Shown: one piece after another, positions 23,001-35,000 of the stretch
Layout: the number at the start of each line of letters is the position of its first letter
Numbering within the stretch: position 1 is the first letter of the stretch
NCBI GenBank assembly: GCA_907163375.1
Contig: CAJQUW010009222.1
Span: forward strand, 62,001 to 126,000
Length of the DNA: 64,000 nucleotides
Source of the DNA: Prostheceraeus crozeri
Taxonomy: Eukaryota; Platyhelminthes; Polycladida; Euryleptidae
Reading direction: 5' to 3'
Position numbers and translations under genes: made by a program
Notes under the pieces: generated by a model
What the model was told of the DNA's origin: nothing
What the model saw: the letters and a program-made list of their open reading frames with translations, nothing else
The model's database searches: none

Positions 23001-26000
23001 GACAGGTTCTCCATCACAGGGATTTATTAGATAGGGATAGTCTGGTGTCACTCCTTGATTACGTATACTTGCAAATTGTGTAGTTTCTTGATCGCAAACG
23101 ATGCAAATGATTTTCAGACCAACTTCATGACACTTGTGAAGACAGTCAAAAATTATTTGGAGAAAACTTTCCTGTTTCACTGAGTGGCGTATCAAATAAT
23201 ATCCGATTAATTGTTTCCAGTGTGATCGAACTCATCTCACCATTACGGCCATCCCTTCATCATCAACTTTTGGAGAACGACCGAAAGACCCAGCTTCTTC
23301 ATAGCCTTTGATGAAATCTTTACTTTCATCGTACCGTATGACCGGTGAAATTTTCATCGCATCTAATGATAGAGTAGCTATGCGATCGTCTGGCTTCATT
23401 GCATTCAACTTCTTAGCCATTAGATCCATTAGTGTTAAGCAGGGTCCAGAATACACACAGACGTCTTCTATCGATCGCTGCAGAGTTCGCACACTGGGTA
23501 AAGCGAAACCTTGACTTATTAGGAATTTGTAGGCCGCTGTAGACCGGAACTTTATTCCCAGTGCCATTTCGACTCCAACGCATTCCACTTCGATTTGCTT
23601 CCACCGCTTTCAGTTGTGCCGCGAAAAAACATCGAACTTTTTCTGACAGTTTTGCAACGTCGAAGTTAGAGGTTCCTGCTTGACGGATCGATTTCGCAAA
23701 TCTTAAGTCTCTTTACTGTTCTTCTGGACTTTGACAACGCACTTTGAAGATTTCGAAATTTTCGGACGTGTCGAGGGCTAGATACAGTGCATGTAGGAGC
23801 ACTGGAAATAGATGGAGGATCTGTAGTTACACGTGGAGTTTTCGGAGGACCGCTGTCAATGTCAGGACGTGATAGAGGAGGTTTTCGAGGAATGGGTTTT
23901 GTTGGTGGATGAGGAGCGTTGACGATCGTGGGAACAGCAGTTGGTAGAAGTCTTGAGGAGGTATGACGATCCTTAGGGCACATGTACTGGGAATCCTCAA
24001 AATGAGAAGAGCAGACTCGGCGGCGAGGTTTTAATAGTTCCTTTAAAGGTAACGAATCTAATGAAGAGTTCCTCAAATTTATCACCCACTTTTTGCATAG
24101 TTCATTGTTTTTTGGGAATAAATGAAACCTGATGCGATGACCCTCTGATGTAGTCTCAGAAATACTTCTATTATTGCAGCCAAAAGCCTGACACAGTATT
24201 CCACGACCAGGCATGACGAATAACGTGTAGAAAGTGATTCATAGTTCTCATTTAGATTATTAACATACGAACATGTGATGTTAATATTTAGTCGCTAACG
24301 AATTGAGGAAGAAAGTGTAAACTGTGAATGAGATGGGCGAATAACATAGGCAAAGTTATTCTCAACCATATGTTCTCAACTCTCATTTGACTGATTATCT
24401 AACATTCCAACATGTGTTGCAAAGTTGGTCGCTGACCAGATACACGTATTATCTCTGGTCGCTGACAAATCGAGGAAGGAAGTGTAAACAAACAGTAGTC
24501 AGTGAAGGAGCCCGCCTGCGGTGCAGAATTATCTGAGTGTCGCCTCTCGTTATTTACGCTCTCTGATTTAGAGAGACATACAATGCTCATTTCATAATGT
24601 GTTTCCTTTCTACACTATTTTAAACTGTTGTTCAACGTCTGAATTTCATCTGCAATTATGCAAGTGTTCATTAATTGCTGGTGGATGCTTTTTATGCTCA
24701 TCTTGTCGCTGGTGAAGTCGACATTTAGTTTCATCAATATATTTGCCACTTGGATAAAAATTCATACAAAACACACGGCTGCATCAATGGAATCACGTTC
24801 AAGTGCGAAATATGATTTCACTTCGTTTGTGCTAATAAAAACACTTCTTGCGCCTACGTTATGTGGTTAAGACAGAATTCATCTCATTGCATCGAACTCT
24901 CAGTTATCGCGAACGCTCATTCTGCACATTTTCCTGTGGGCAGTATTCAAGCAAGAATAGTATTACCCACATTTGTGCAAACATTTCAACATGAACCGAT
25001 ATACTGACGATGGAAGAAGACGTGAACACTTTTCAACTGAAAATGGAATTTTTTAGTTTTGAAAAATTCCATGAAACTCAACATTAAAATCTATAATGCA
25101 GTGTAACGTTGAGATTTGCAACGATTTAGGAAGCGGACTGTACCTACTTTAAGTTAATTGTTGCGATGTAAATCAGTGTCGTGAATGTTAAGAATATTGG
25201 TTCGTGAGACAAAGTTGCCGCGGGACAGGGCAGTTGAGAAAGTCTGGAAAAGACGCGGAATTTTATAGAACTTGATAACTAAGAGCTATCTATCATGATT
25301 TCAGCTCAGTTGGTTTACCGTCATGTCAGTCTTAATGTATCCGTCTTTGAGAACAAGCTTGGCCAGTGGAAACAATAAATCGAGAAATTAAGGTCCAGGA
25401 CTCCGGCCTTCAGCCGCAATCCTAGACCTATCACGTCCCGTAGTCGAAGTCCTATCAAAGTGATATGACTGCATGCAATTCCCGGTTTTACACTGCATGG
25501 CAAGGCAGTACAAAAGAAGGTCTGTTGCATTGTGTACTGGATATTTGCAATCCATTTCCAAGTAGAAAGAAAACGTTTTGCTTAATTTGAATAGAATTAA
25601 CTTTTTTGTCTTGCAGTAAAAAGGTGTCACGTAGATACAGATCGTGTAGTAAATTTATAGAATAGATAGATGTGTCAGACTTGGGTTAAAATTGACAGCA
25701 AGGTGATTTTTGCTCATTCCATTTGCGTACTCATGCATGCCAGTTGTTGTCTTAGTTATGAGCATGGATAGTTATCAATTCAAAGTTAAGAGGCAGGCCT
25801 GCGCAAAAACTAAGTAAGCCTGCAACGCATTTAAGACATGAAATTTTGGGCTGTGAGATGTGGCTTTGGTAATCCCAAAGTGCCTTCCTTGAAGTCGATG
25901 CAACATCTGGCCTAAACCTGTGCCGGCGTCTCTGTCCTTATAACGAAATATAGTCTTTCAGAAGACACAAATGGCACAGAAATTACATGAAGTTACATGT

Positions 26001-29000
26001 GAATGGAACGTCTATTGGGTGATAATTTCATTTTCAAAGATTTTTTGTCATTGTTTTTTTATATCCTTTTCGGTCAGGGGCTATTTTTGATGATTTGCAG
26101 GTGATGCGGATGTCTAAGATGAAATATCACAATTGAGTGAAAATTTTGCAGACACAATGCACTCAATAGAACGCATTACAGCTCTCATTCAATGTGTTAT
26201 TCATGTCATCAGATGATTATAAGTCGACGGTTGAATGATCAGCCACGTATAAGGGACCTGGTAAGAAGGAGATAAGGTTCATTTCGAGACTTGAGGAGGT
26301 GAAAGGTCGTTTCCGAATGCGTCGTCACAACCACAGTTGCGTTGACAACAAACACATCTCTGCTGAAGCGTAAGAATCTTTGATAAGATGATGAAACATT
26401 TCAGTTTTAATTTCACATGAAGAACTGCAGTCTGGAATCAGTGGTACGTGATCAATGCGTGCAAAGTTGGTCATTTAAGGTCAATGAGCTGAATAGAATA
26501 AATCATTTAGCAATTCCACGCGACGGTCAACATTTAAGTCAGAAAAATGATTTATAGATTGATTTTGAACACAATTTCTGATGACAACAGTTCTCCAAAT
26601 GTCCGAAGTCAATGCTCAATTTCATGTTTGAAGTTGATTTATAGCTGAACTTCTGATTCGATTGCAAAATTCGTCTTTACATTTCTCAATGTTATTGACA
26701 TAAATTTCATTGTTGGTAATTGGTCAGATTATTTGTGAGCTCACGAGATTGATGCCTCGACAGCGTGTAGATAGGCCACACATCTGTCTGCGTGTTGTCG
26801 CGCATAAGTAGATAGGAACATAGCGATGATAATAATACTGTTCGTTTGTTTCAAAAGAAGGAAAATCACGCATTGCAAACGAAGTAGTGATGCGCATCAA
26901 GATAAATTTCTTAACCGTAACCGACCGTACAGAAAACTTCAGTAACCGTAACCAACCGCAACCGTGTAATTTTTGACCGTAACCAACTGTAATCTTTGGA
27001 TTTTTAAGCGCAACCGACCGTTAACCACAGAAACACATGTATATCCGACTGTTAATCATATGAACGTATAGGCTCGTTGAATCAGTTATCTGTTGGCCAT
27101 CATAATAGACTACAACTTGTATAATAGTCTTACTGTCATCCTTCGCTATCGACAAAATACTGACAGCAACCTAATAGGCCTGGGCTTCGATTAAGACAAA
27201 CTAACTAAAAATTATGCCTCAATATAGTGCATGCTACGGTATGGAATGGCCTACACCATAGAGGCCTATATGTGATTGCACAAGAAAGATTTGGCCGATT
27301 CTCTTAATTATAGTCCGTAGTCTAAAGCTACATGTACATGCAAACAAATCAGATATCCCATTGAGGTGGCCTGAATACGAATTGTGAATAGTCTTGGTAA
27401 ATATAATGCCAAGATACCGGTATGAAGCGCTAGAGTTTCAAATTGTTATCAACTTCGATATTACATGTATGTGCGTACATGTACACATTGCAATAGCTAA
27501 GATTTTGAACTTGTAACCAATTGTTTAATATATCATGTCATAGTCGTCTGCCTGTTTATGCAGCCATCTAACAGAACTGTTAATTTGCGAACAACCAATG
27601 CATGAACCTACCTAACGTAACTACGAAATCTATTTTCATGATAGGCTACTGTTATTATGACATTATTCCGATTTCGTTAAATATTTTGTATATAATGGGT
27701 CAACTTTGAGACAACATTCAATTATCACTCATTTAAAATTCCAAAAGTAAAACAAACAAGAGGAAAATCTATTCCAATGCAGAATGCAACCGTGATTTAC
27801 CGCAATCGATGAGCACGTAAACCGTAACCAATTGTAACCGTGAGAACTTCAACCGTATTGAATACGAAGTCGTTACAAGTTGATACAAGGTTGAATCTTT
27901 CTCCTCCAATGCCGGGCAGCAATGCATTTCAAACTTATAAATTTAACAATGGCATGTAAACCCAATCACGAGGTTGGCGAAGAGATGAAAATCCGACCGA
28001 TTGTTTCCAATAAAAATGAACCGACCAAAAAACTGTCTTGGCTATTAACGAATATTCTTTCCAAAGTGATTACCTATATTCTAACTCATCTGAAATCAAG
28101 TTCAGAATTAATAATCTAAACTCAATTAAGACCGCCAACAATGAAGAACAATTATTTCCCTACACCTATGATATTTGCTCAATGTACACGTCTATTCCAA
28201 TTGAAGACGCGATCTCAGCAATAATCAGCAAACTTGAAGAAATCAACATCCTTCGCATCAAAGGCATATCATATTGAACAATGTATTTTTCCAATTTGAT
28301 GGCAACATCTATCAACAGATCAAAGGATTACCAATGGGTAATTCCCTTTCAGGTTTGCTGGTTTCTGTTTTCGTATCAAAAATCGAAAACATAGCATTGC
28401 GAACAATTGATGACATACCACTATTCAAAAGATATGTTGATGACTGCTTGCGTTAGTGAAGAATGAAAACCAAGCCCTTGAATTATTACAACTATTGAGC
28501 TCGCAACATCCATGCATAAAATTCGAGACTGAATTCCCAGAAAGCAATAGAAAAACCCTGAGTGTACTAGATTTTACCGTTACAATAAATCAACATCAAC
28601 AACCTAATTTCGAATTTTATAAAAAGCAAGCGAAGAAAAGTATATTCGCGCATTTTAAATCAAGTATGCCAACTAACAACAAAATCAATTTCATCGTAAA
28701 TGAAAAGAAAAGGATATCAGAAAGATGTTCCAGTGTTCATATATACAAAAGCATGAGAGAGAATTCGACGACATGCTCAGAAGAAATGGATACAATGACG
28801 AAATCATTCATATTTCAACAGTCAACAACTTGAAAAGAAAAAGAAAGAACGATCCGAAGTGGCTCAACAAACAACCTCTATACTTTCCTTTTCCATATAT
28901 ATCGGACAAAATGGACAAAAGAATAAAAGGAATTTTTCGAAAAAATAACATAAATGTCCGTTTAACAAGAAAAAATAAAACCATTCGGCAATATTTGAAA

Positions 29001-32000
29001 CAGAAAAACGTTTCTTCATCAAGCAATTGTACTCTCACCAACTGTCCCTTGCATAAAAGCGATTTGTGCAATCAGAAAAATATCATCTACCAAATCACAT
29101 GCAACAAATGTAAAACATTTTACATCGGTAGTACCATCAGATCTTTTCATCATCGCTTCAAGGAACATTTAACAACAAAAACATTCTCAGTTTATAAACA
29201 TATTCAAAACTGTCACATCAACAACTTTAATCTTACGTGCTCAATTCTTGCCTATGATAATCTCAATACTAATATCCGTTTACGTGAATCATTTTTCATC
29301 AAAAAGTTGCAGCCCTCTATAAACAACAAAAATGAGCTCGACAGTTATCGAAACTTCCTTTTCTACTAACCTTGTTTCATGCAGTTACCTCCTTTATTCC
29401 TTTTATATTTTTGTACTCTTACCTAAACTACTAGTCAGGTCATTTTCTATTGCTATTGGTAAATTGTAGCCCAGTACTACCTGTCGCATATCATCATCAT
29501 CATTCATCTTTTCATTGATGTCAATCATTTTGCCTGTCCTTTCTTGCCAAGCCCTACTCGAATTAAGTTAAACTATGTTTTATGTTTGAATTGATCACGT
29601 AGCACTACTAACCCTTTAATGAATTTCTTTCTTTTTTACCTGAAGATGGTCTGTGGATGCTGACCGAAAGTTTTTGTATATAATTATAATCGTTTAACAT
29701 CTAAATATCCCTGATCCTTTCCAACATCATATCAAACAACATGACTAATCAGGGCCTTTTCACTATAATCCAATCACGAGGACTATTAATAAGTGAATAC
29801 CTGATCACAATCAGATCAACTAGTATTACTTACTGTATGTGAACATAGAACATTGTGCATAAAATCTTCCTCTTGTTTATAATTGCAGCCAACTTAATAC
29901 CCCAGGAATGAATTGAACACTGTTCGATTAGCTGATGCTAAAAATGTCAAACACATTCCTGTAAATTAACACAGGAAAAAGTACTTATTATTACACGGCG
30001 TTTAAATGAAATTGATAATGATGCCTCGAAACCTAAATTATCGAAAAATTGAAACCTATACACGTTTGTGCACATGTAGGCCACATATCAGAAATAATGC
30101 CTGTTGAATTACCTGGATAAATTCAAACTTTTAGTACTTCTTCGTTATGAAAATACTTTTTGTAATGGAAAAAATCAATTATGAACCAATAGAAGATAAT
30201 CAAACCATGACACGGAACTATCACTTGGATCCGGACATCCCAGGCTATCGTTAATGTCCTTTTATATTTCTTTCAGTTGAGAAATCAAATGATTTGCTGA
30301 TCAGTTTTGAACGGAAGTATTCCAAGTTATTATCGGAATACGAACTCCTTGACAGAATGGAAGCTGACGCTCGGTACAAGCTATCGACTGTGAGGTCAAA
30401 ACTGGAAGAACTCCAGCTATTAAATGGAAGACTGGAGAAAAGTCTGAAAAAGGAAAAAAGCAAGAGAAAGAATATTGAGGCCAACTGTCAGAGACTTCAA
30501 AAGACCCTCCTTCATCTACAGAGTAAGTTCCGATGTATTGTAGCTTTCCTGTGCATTGGGGCACTGAATTCGTTAAAATATCTCCGCGAAGTTTCTAGAC
30601 TGAGATTCAATTCTCCACCGCCGCCTGTGGAGATCGAGGATATCCTGCGGATCTCCGCATTATCCACAAAGTTTCTAGACTGAGATTCAATTCTCGTCGC
30701 GGCTGCCTGTGGAGATCGAGGATATCCTGCAGATCTCCGCATTATCCACAAAGTTTCTAGACTGAGATTCAATTCTCGTCGCGGCTGCCTGTGGAGATCG
30801 AGGATATCCTGCGGATCTCCGCATTATCCACAAAGTTTCTAGACTGAGATTCAATTCTCGTCGTGGCGGCCTGCGGAGATCGAGGATATCCTGCAGATCT
30901 CTGTATTATCCACAAAGTTTCTAGACTGAGATTCAATTCTCGTCACGGCTGCCTGTGGAGATCGATGATATCCTGCAGATCTCTGCATTATCCACAAAGT
31001 TTCTAGACTGAGATTCAATTCTCGTCACGGCTGCCTGTGGAGATCGATGATATCCTGCAGATCTCTGCATTATCCACAAAGTTTCTAGAATGAGATTCAA
31101 TTCTCGTGGCGGCTGCCTGTGGAGATGGAGGATATCCTGCAGATCTCCGCATTATCCACAAAGTTTCTAGACTGAGATTCAATTCTCGTCGCGGCTGCCT
31201 GTGTAGATGGAGGATATCCTGCGGATCTCTGCATTATCCACAAAGTTTCTAGACTGAGATTCAATTCTCGTCGCGGATGCCTGTGTAGATGGAGGATATC
31301 CTGCGGATCTCTGCATTATCCACAAAGTTTCTAGACTGAGATTCAATTCTCGTCACGGCTGCCTGTGGAGATCGATGATATCCTGCAGATCTCTGCATTA
31401 TCCACAAAGTTTCTAGACTGAGATTCAATTCTCGTCACGGCTGCCTGTGGAGATCGATGATATCCTGCAGATCTCTGCATTATCCACAAAGTTTCTAGAC
31501 TGAGATTCAATTCTCGTGGCGGCTGCCTGTGGAGATGGAGGATATCCTGCAGATCTCCGCATTATCCACAAAGTTTCTAGACTGAGATTCAATTCTCGTC
31601 GCGGCTGCCTGTGGAGATCGAGGATATCCTGCAGATCTCCGCATTATCCACAAAATATCTAGACTGAGATTCAATTCTCGTCGCGGCTGCCTGTGGAGAT
31701 CGAGGATATCCTGCGGATCTCCGCATTATCCACAAAGTTTCTAGACTGAGATTCAATTCTCGTCGCGGCTGCCTGTGGAGATGGAGGATATCCTGCAGAT
31801 CTCCGCATTATCCACAAAGTTTCTAGACTGAGATTCAATTCTCGTCGCGGCTGCCTGTGTAGATGGAGGATATCCTGCGGATCTCTGCATTATCCACAAA
31901 GTTTCTAGACTGAGATTCAATTCTCGTGGCGGCTGCCTGTGGAGATCGAGGATATCCTGCGGATCTCCGCATTATCCACAAAGTTTCTAGACTGAGATTC

Positions 32001-35000
32001 AATTCTGGTCGCGGCTGCCTGTGGAGATGGAGGATATCCTGCGGATCTCCGCATTATCCACAAAGTTTCTAGACTGAGATTCAATTCTCGTCGCGGCTGC
32101 CTGTGGAGATCGAGGATATCCTGCAGATCTCCGCATTATCCACAAAGTTTCTAGACTGAGATTCAATTCTCGTCGCGGCTGCCTGTGGAGATCGAGGATA
32201 TCCTGCAGATCTCCGCATTATCCACAAAGTTTCTAGACTGAGATTCAATTCTCGTCGCGGCTGCCTGTGGAGATCGAGGATATCCTGCGGATCTCCGCAT
32301 TATCCACAAAGTTTCTAGACTGAGATTCAATTCTGGTCGCGGCTGCCTGTGGAGATGGAGGATATCCTGCAGATCTCCGCATTATCCACAAAGTTTCTAG
32401 ACTGAGATTCAATGGCGTGGGGCCATCGACATTATCGCAAGTGGGCCTGGCTTGGGTCTGAAATTTTGCAGCGAAACTCATTCTGCGTGTTCTATCATTT
32501 TTGCCTACATTTTAAAATTACATTACATTGCATATTTCTTTTTATTATACTTCGATTTTTGTTCAGTAAAAAGGACGTTCTCACTTCCCTTTTCATCTAA
32601 AGATATAAACTGAATTACAAAAACCTCCTGTTGGCGGCCATCACTTAGATTGCAAATATTTGTAATTTTCGGCTTTTCTACCGGCATTTTTCTAGTTCGG
32701 TTGATCCAGTTTTGTTAACCAGACAAACGCCGATTGCATGATAACTGCAATAATCATGTAGGTTTCTCGACGTCTTTTCAATTCTTTCTGTTTACTTTTT
32801 GGAATTTTATCGATCTGCAATAGTCTGCAATATACAGTAGATGATATCATAAATTTTTGAGAATATCGAGATCTCCTTCAACGGCTTTCTTCAATAAATC
32901 ACTGATTTCCGAATTGTTAAGATGACTGTCGATCTGAGAAAGTTTATTAAGATATAATTCAACTATTTTTTCTTTGCTGCATCCGATGATTTCTTCTTCG
33001 ATCGATGAAGTTTTGGTTTTAGAGTTGAATTTTTTATGTACAAAGCCTCCATAATATCCAAATCAAAACTATTGGAGGCTTGAGCTAGGATTTTGACATT
33101 TTCTCACCTACAACTACACTGGCCATTTAATCTATGGTCAGAGATAGCCGACATTTGTAGACACTGTACTCCATTCTAGCATTCATGTGTCGTAAGGTTC
33201 TTCCAATGTAGGTAGTGCGAGGATCAACCTCACAAGCAAAACGGCAAACTACACATGACTTTAGAGCTTTTGGAATACGATCTTTATTCGAAACGTTTTT
33301 CTTACTATTATTGCAGGCAAACACCCACCTAAGTTGAAGGTCTTTGTCAATTTTACGAGAGATACCTTGTAATCGTTTCTTAAAGTAGATCGATTGCATG
33401 CCAAAAGCGGCATTTTTATGGCAAGGGCAGCCCCTTGGCCCCCACACTAGTAACTTGCTCATGGGTGAATTGGAAACTAAATTTCTCAACATCAATCGTA
33501 AGAACCTGAAGCTCTACGTAAGGTATGTTGATGACATTCTTGCTATTTTTGAAGATGATGACCATGAGTCTTTCTTTAGGTATTTGAACTCATGGCATAA
33601 GAAGATGGAATTTAACACGGAAATAGGTGGCAAATCCTTGCCTTTTCTTGACATCAATTTAAATGTCACTGACTGTAACTTGGTTACCACGGATTATAGG
33701 AAGACCACATATTCAGGTTCAATTTAGAATTTCAAGGCCGCGTGTCACTTGCAGAGGAAAAGAGGCTTACTAAGCACTCTGATGCATAGAGCACATATTG
33801 TTTACTTGTCCTAGGAGAAATTCCACGAGGAAATGGAGAAACTGCATAACATTTTGAGTCCAACAACCGATATCAGTTGAAATTTATTCAGAATAGTATT
33901 AAGAGATATTTAGATATAAAAGTTGAAGCTCCAATTCAAACTGAAGACAGTAGTTACTCTCACACTATAAAAATGCCGCTTTTGGCATGCAATCGATCTA
34001 CTTTAAGAAATGATTGCAAGGTATCTCTCGTAAAATTGACAAAGACCTTCAAATTAGGTGGGTGTTTGCCTGCAATAATATTAAGAAAAACGTTTCGAAC
34101 AAAGATCGTATTCCAAAAGCTCTTAAGTCATGTGTAGTTTGCCGTTTTGCTTGTGAGGTTGATCCTCGCACTACCTACATTGGTAGAACCTTACGACACA
34201 TGAACGCTAGAATGAAGGAGTACAGCGTCTACAAATGTCGGCTATCTCTGACCATAGATTAAATGGCCAGTGTAGTTGTAGGTGAGAAAATGTCAAAATC
34301 ATAGCTCAAGCCTCCAATAGTTTTGATTTGGATATTATGGAGGCTTTGTACATAAAAAATTCAACTCTAATCTTCACAGACAGCCGAATCATGATGATGC
34401 ATTTTTAACTGTAGACTGATTTACTGTCTTCTAGTTCTTTAGGATTGATGAACATGTCAGTGATGTTGTATGATTTCTAACTATAGTTTGTGTAAATTCC
34501 AAGGAACTCATTATGTTTTCCGGAAGTTTTGGATCGGTCCCTGAACCTCTGTTTCAACGTGACCAACCAGAACTAACGACCTGATTCATTCTCTGCGAAC
34601 TAACCTTAGTTGGATAGTTCTAAATGCAGATAAATCTTCATCCGAACATCTCAGTGATTCAAATCTCGTTATCAGAGGGTTGAAAATGTGAACTTTGTGA
34701 GCATGAATGTGAATTTGCTAATTTGTGTTCACATTCTATTCACAAGCCGTTGTTAGGTGACTGCACTCCGGTAGGTGACCTCATCGGTCAGTGAGAACTT
34801 CAACAGTTCCACGTGAGGAAGACATTTAAGAGATAAGATTGGAAACTCTCAGCTGTTATAGGACCTACGTGGATGCATTCTGCATGATTTCGTCATTATC
34901 ATGAAAAGTCAATGAATAAGATTCAGTCATTCCATGTAATTTTATTCTCTTGATCGAAGGATTAATGAATTGTTTTTATTTTGACAGATGCTCCGAAGAA

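Larger units (their letters stand above)
33020..34370 (+). mobile_element. Penelope-like element 3' part with long inverted repeats (intron 3)
   Basis: A plus-strand segment 33400-34262 has RT motifs (GELETKFLNINRKNLKLYV, then RYVDDILAIF, then GGKSLPFLDINL) and a C-terminal GIY-YIG-like end (CRFACEVDPRTTYIGRTLR). Its last about 404 bases (33967-34370) recur in inverted form at 33020-33419, encoding the same peptide on the minus strand. PLEs are known to carry terminal repeats in direct or inverted orientation, which explains the palindrome. Coding is broken. It is a different lineage from the PLE at 27940. Confidence 0.8.

Noticed and set aside
22917-24214. Domesticated THAP9-type host gene
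   Set aside because: Frame changes and missing C-terminal part fit a decayed transposon better.
25321-25630. Overlapping short minus-strand frames in intron 2
   Set aside because: No domain and no convincing exon signals.
30512-32481. Minus-strand open frames over the 82-bp array
   Set aside because: Generated by the repeat unit; no start context, no domain, opposite to a real exon.
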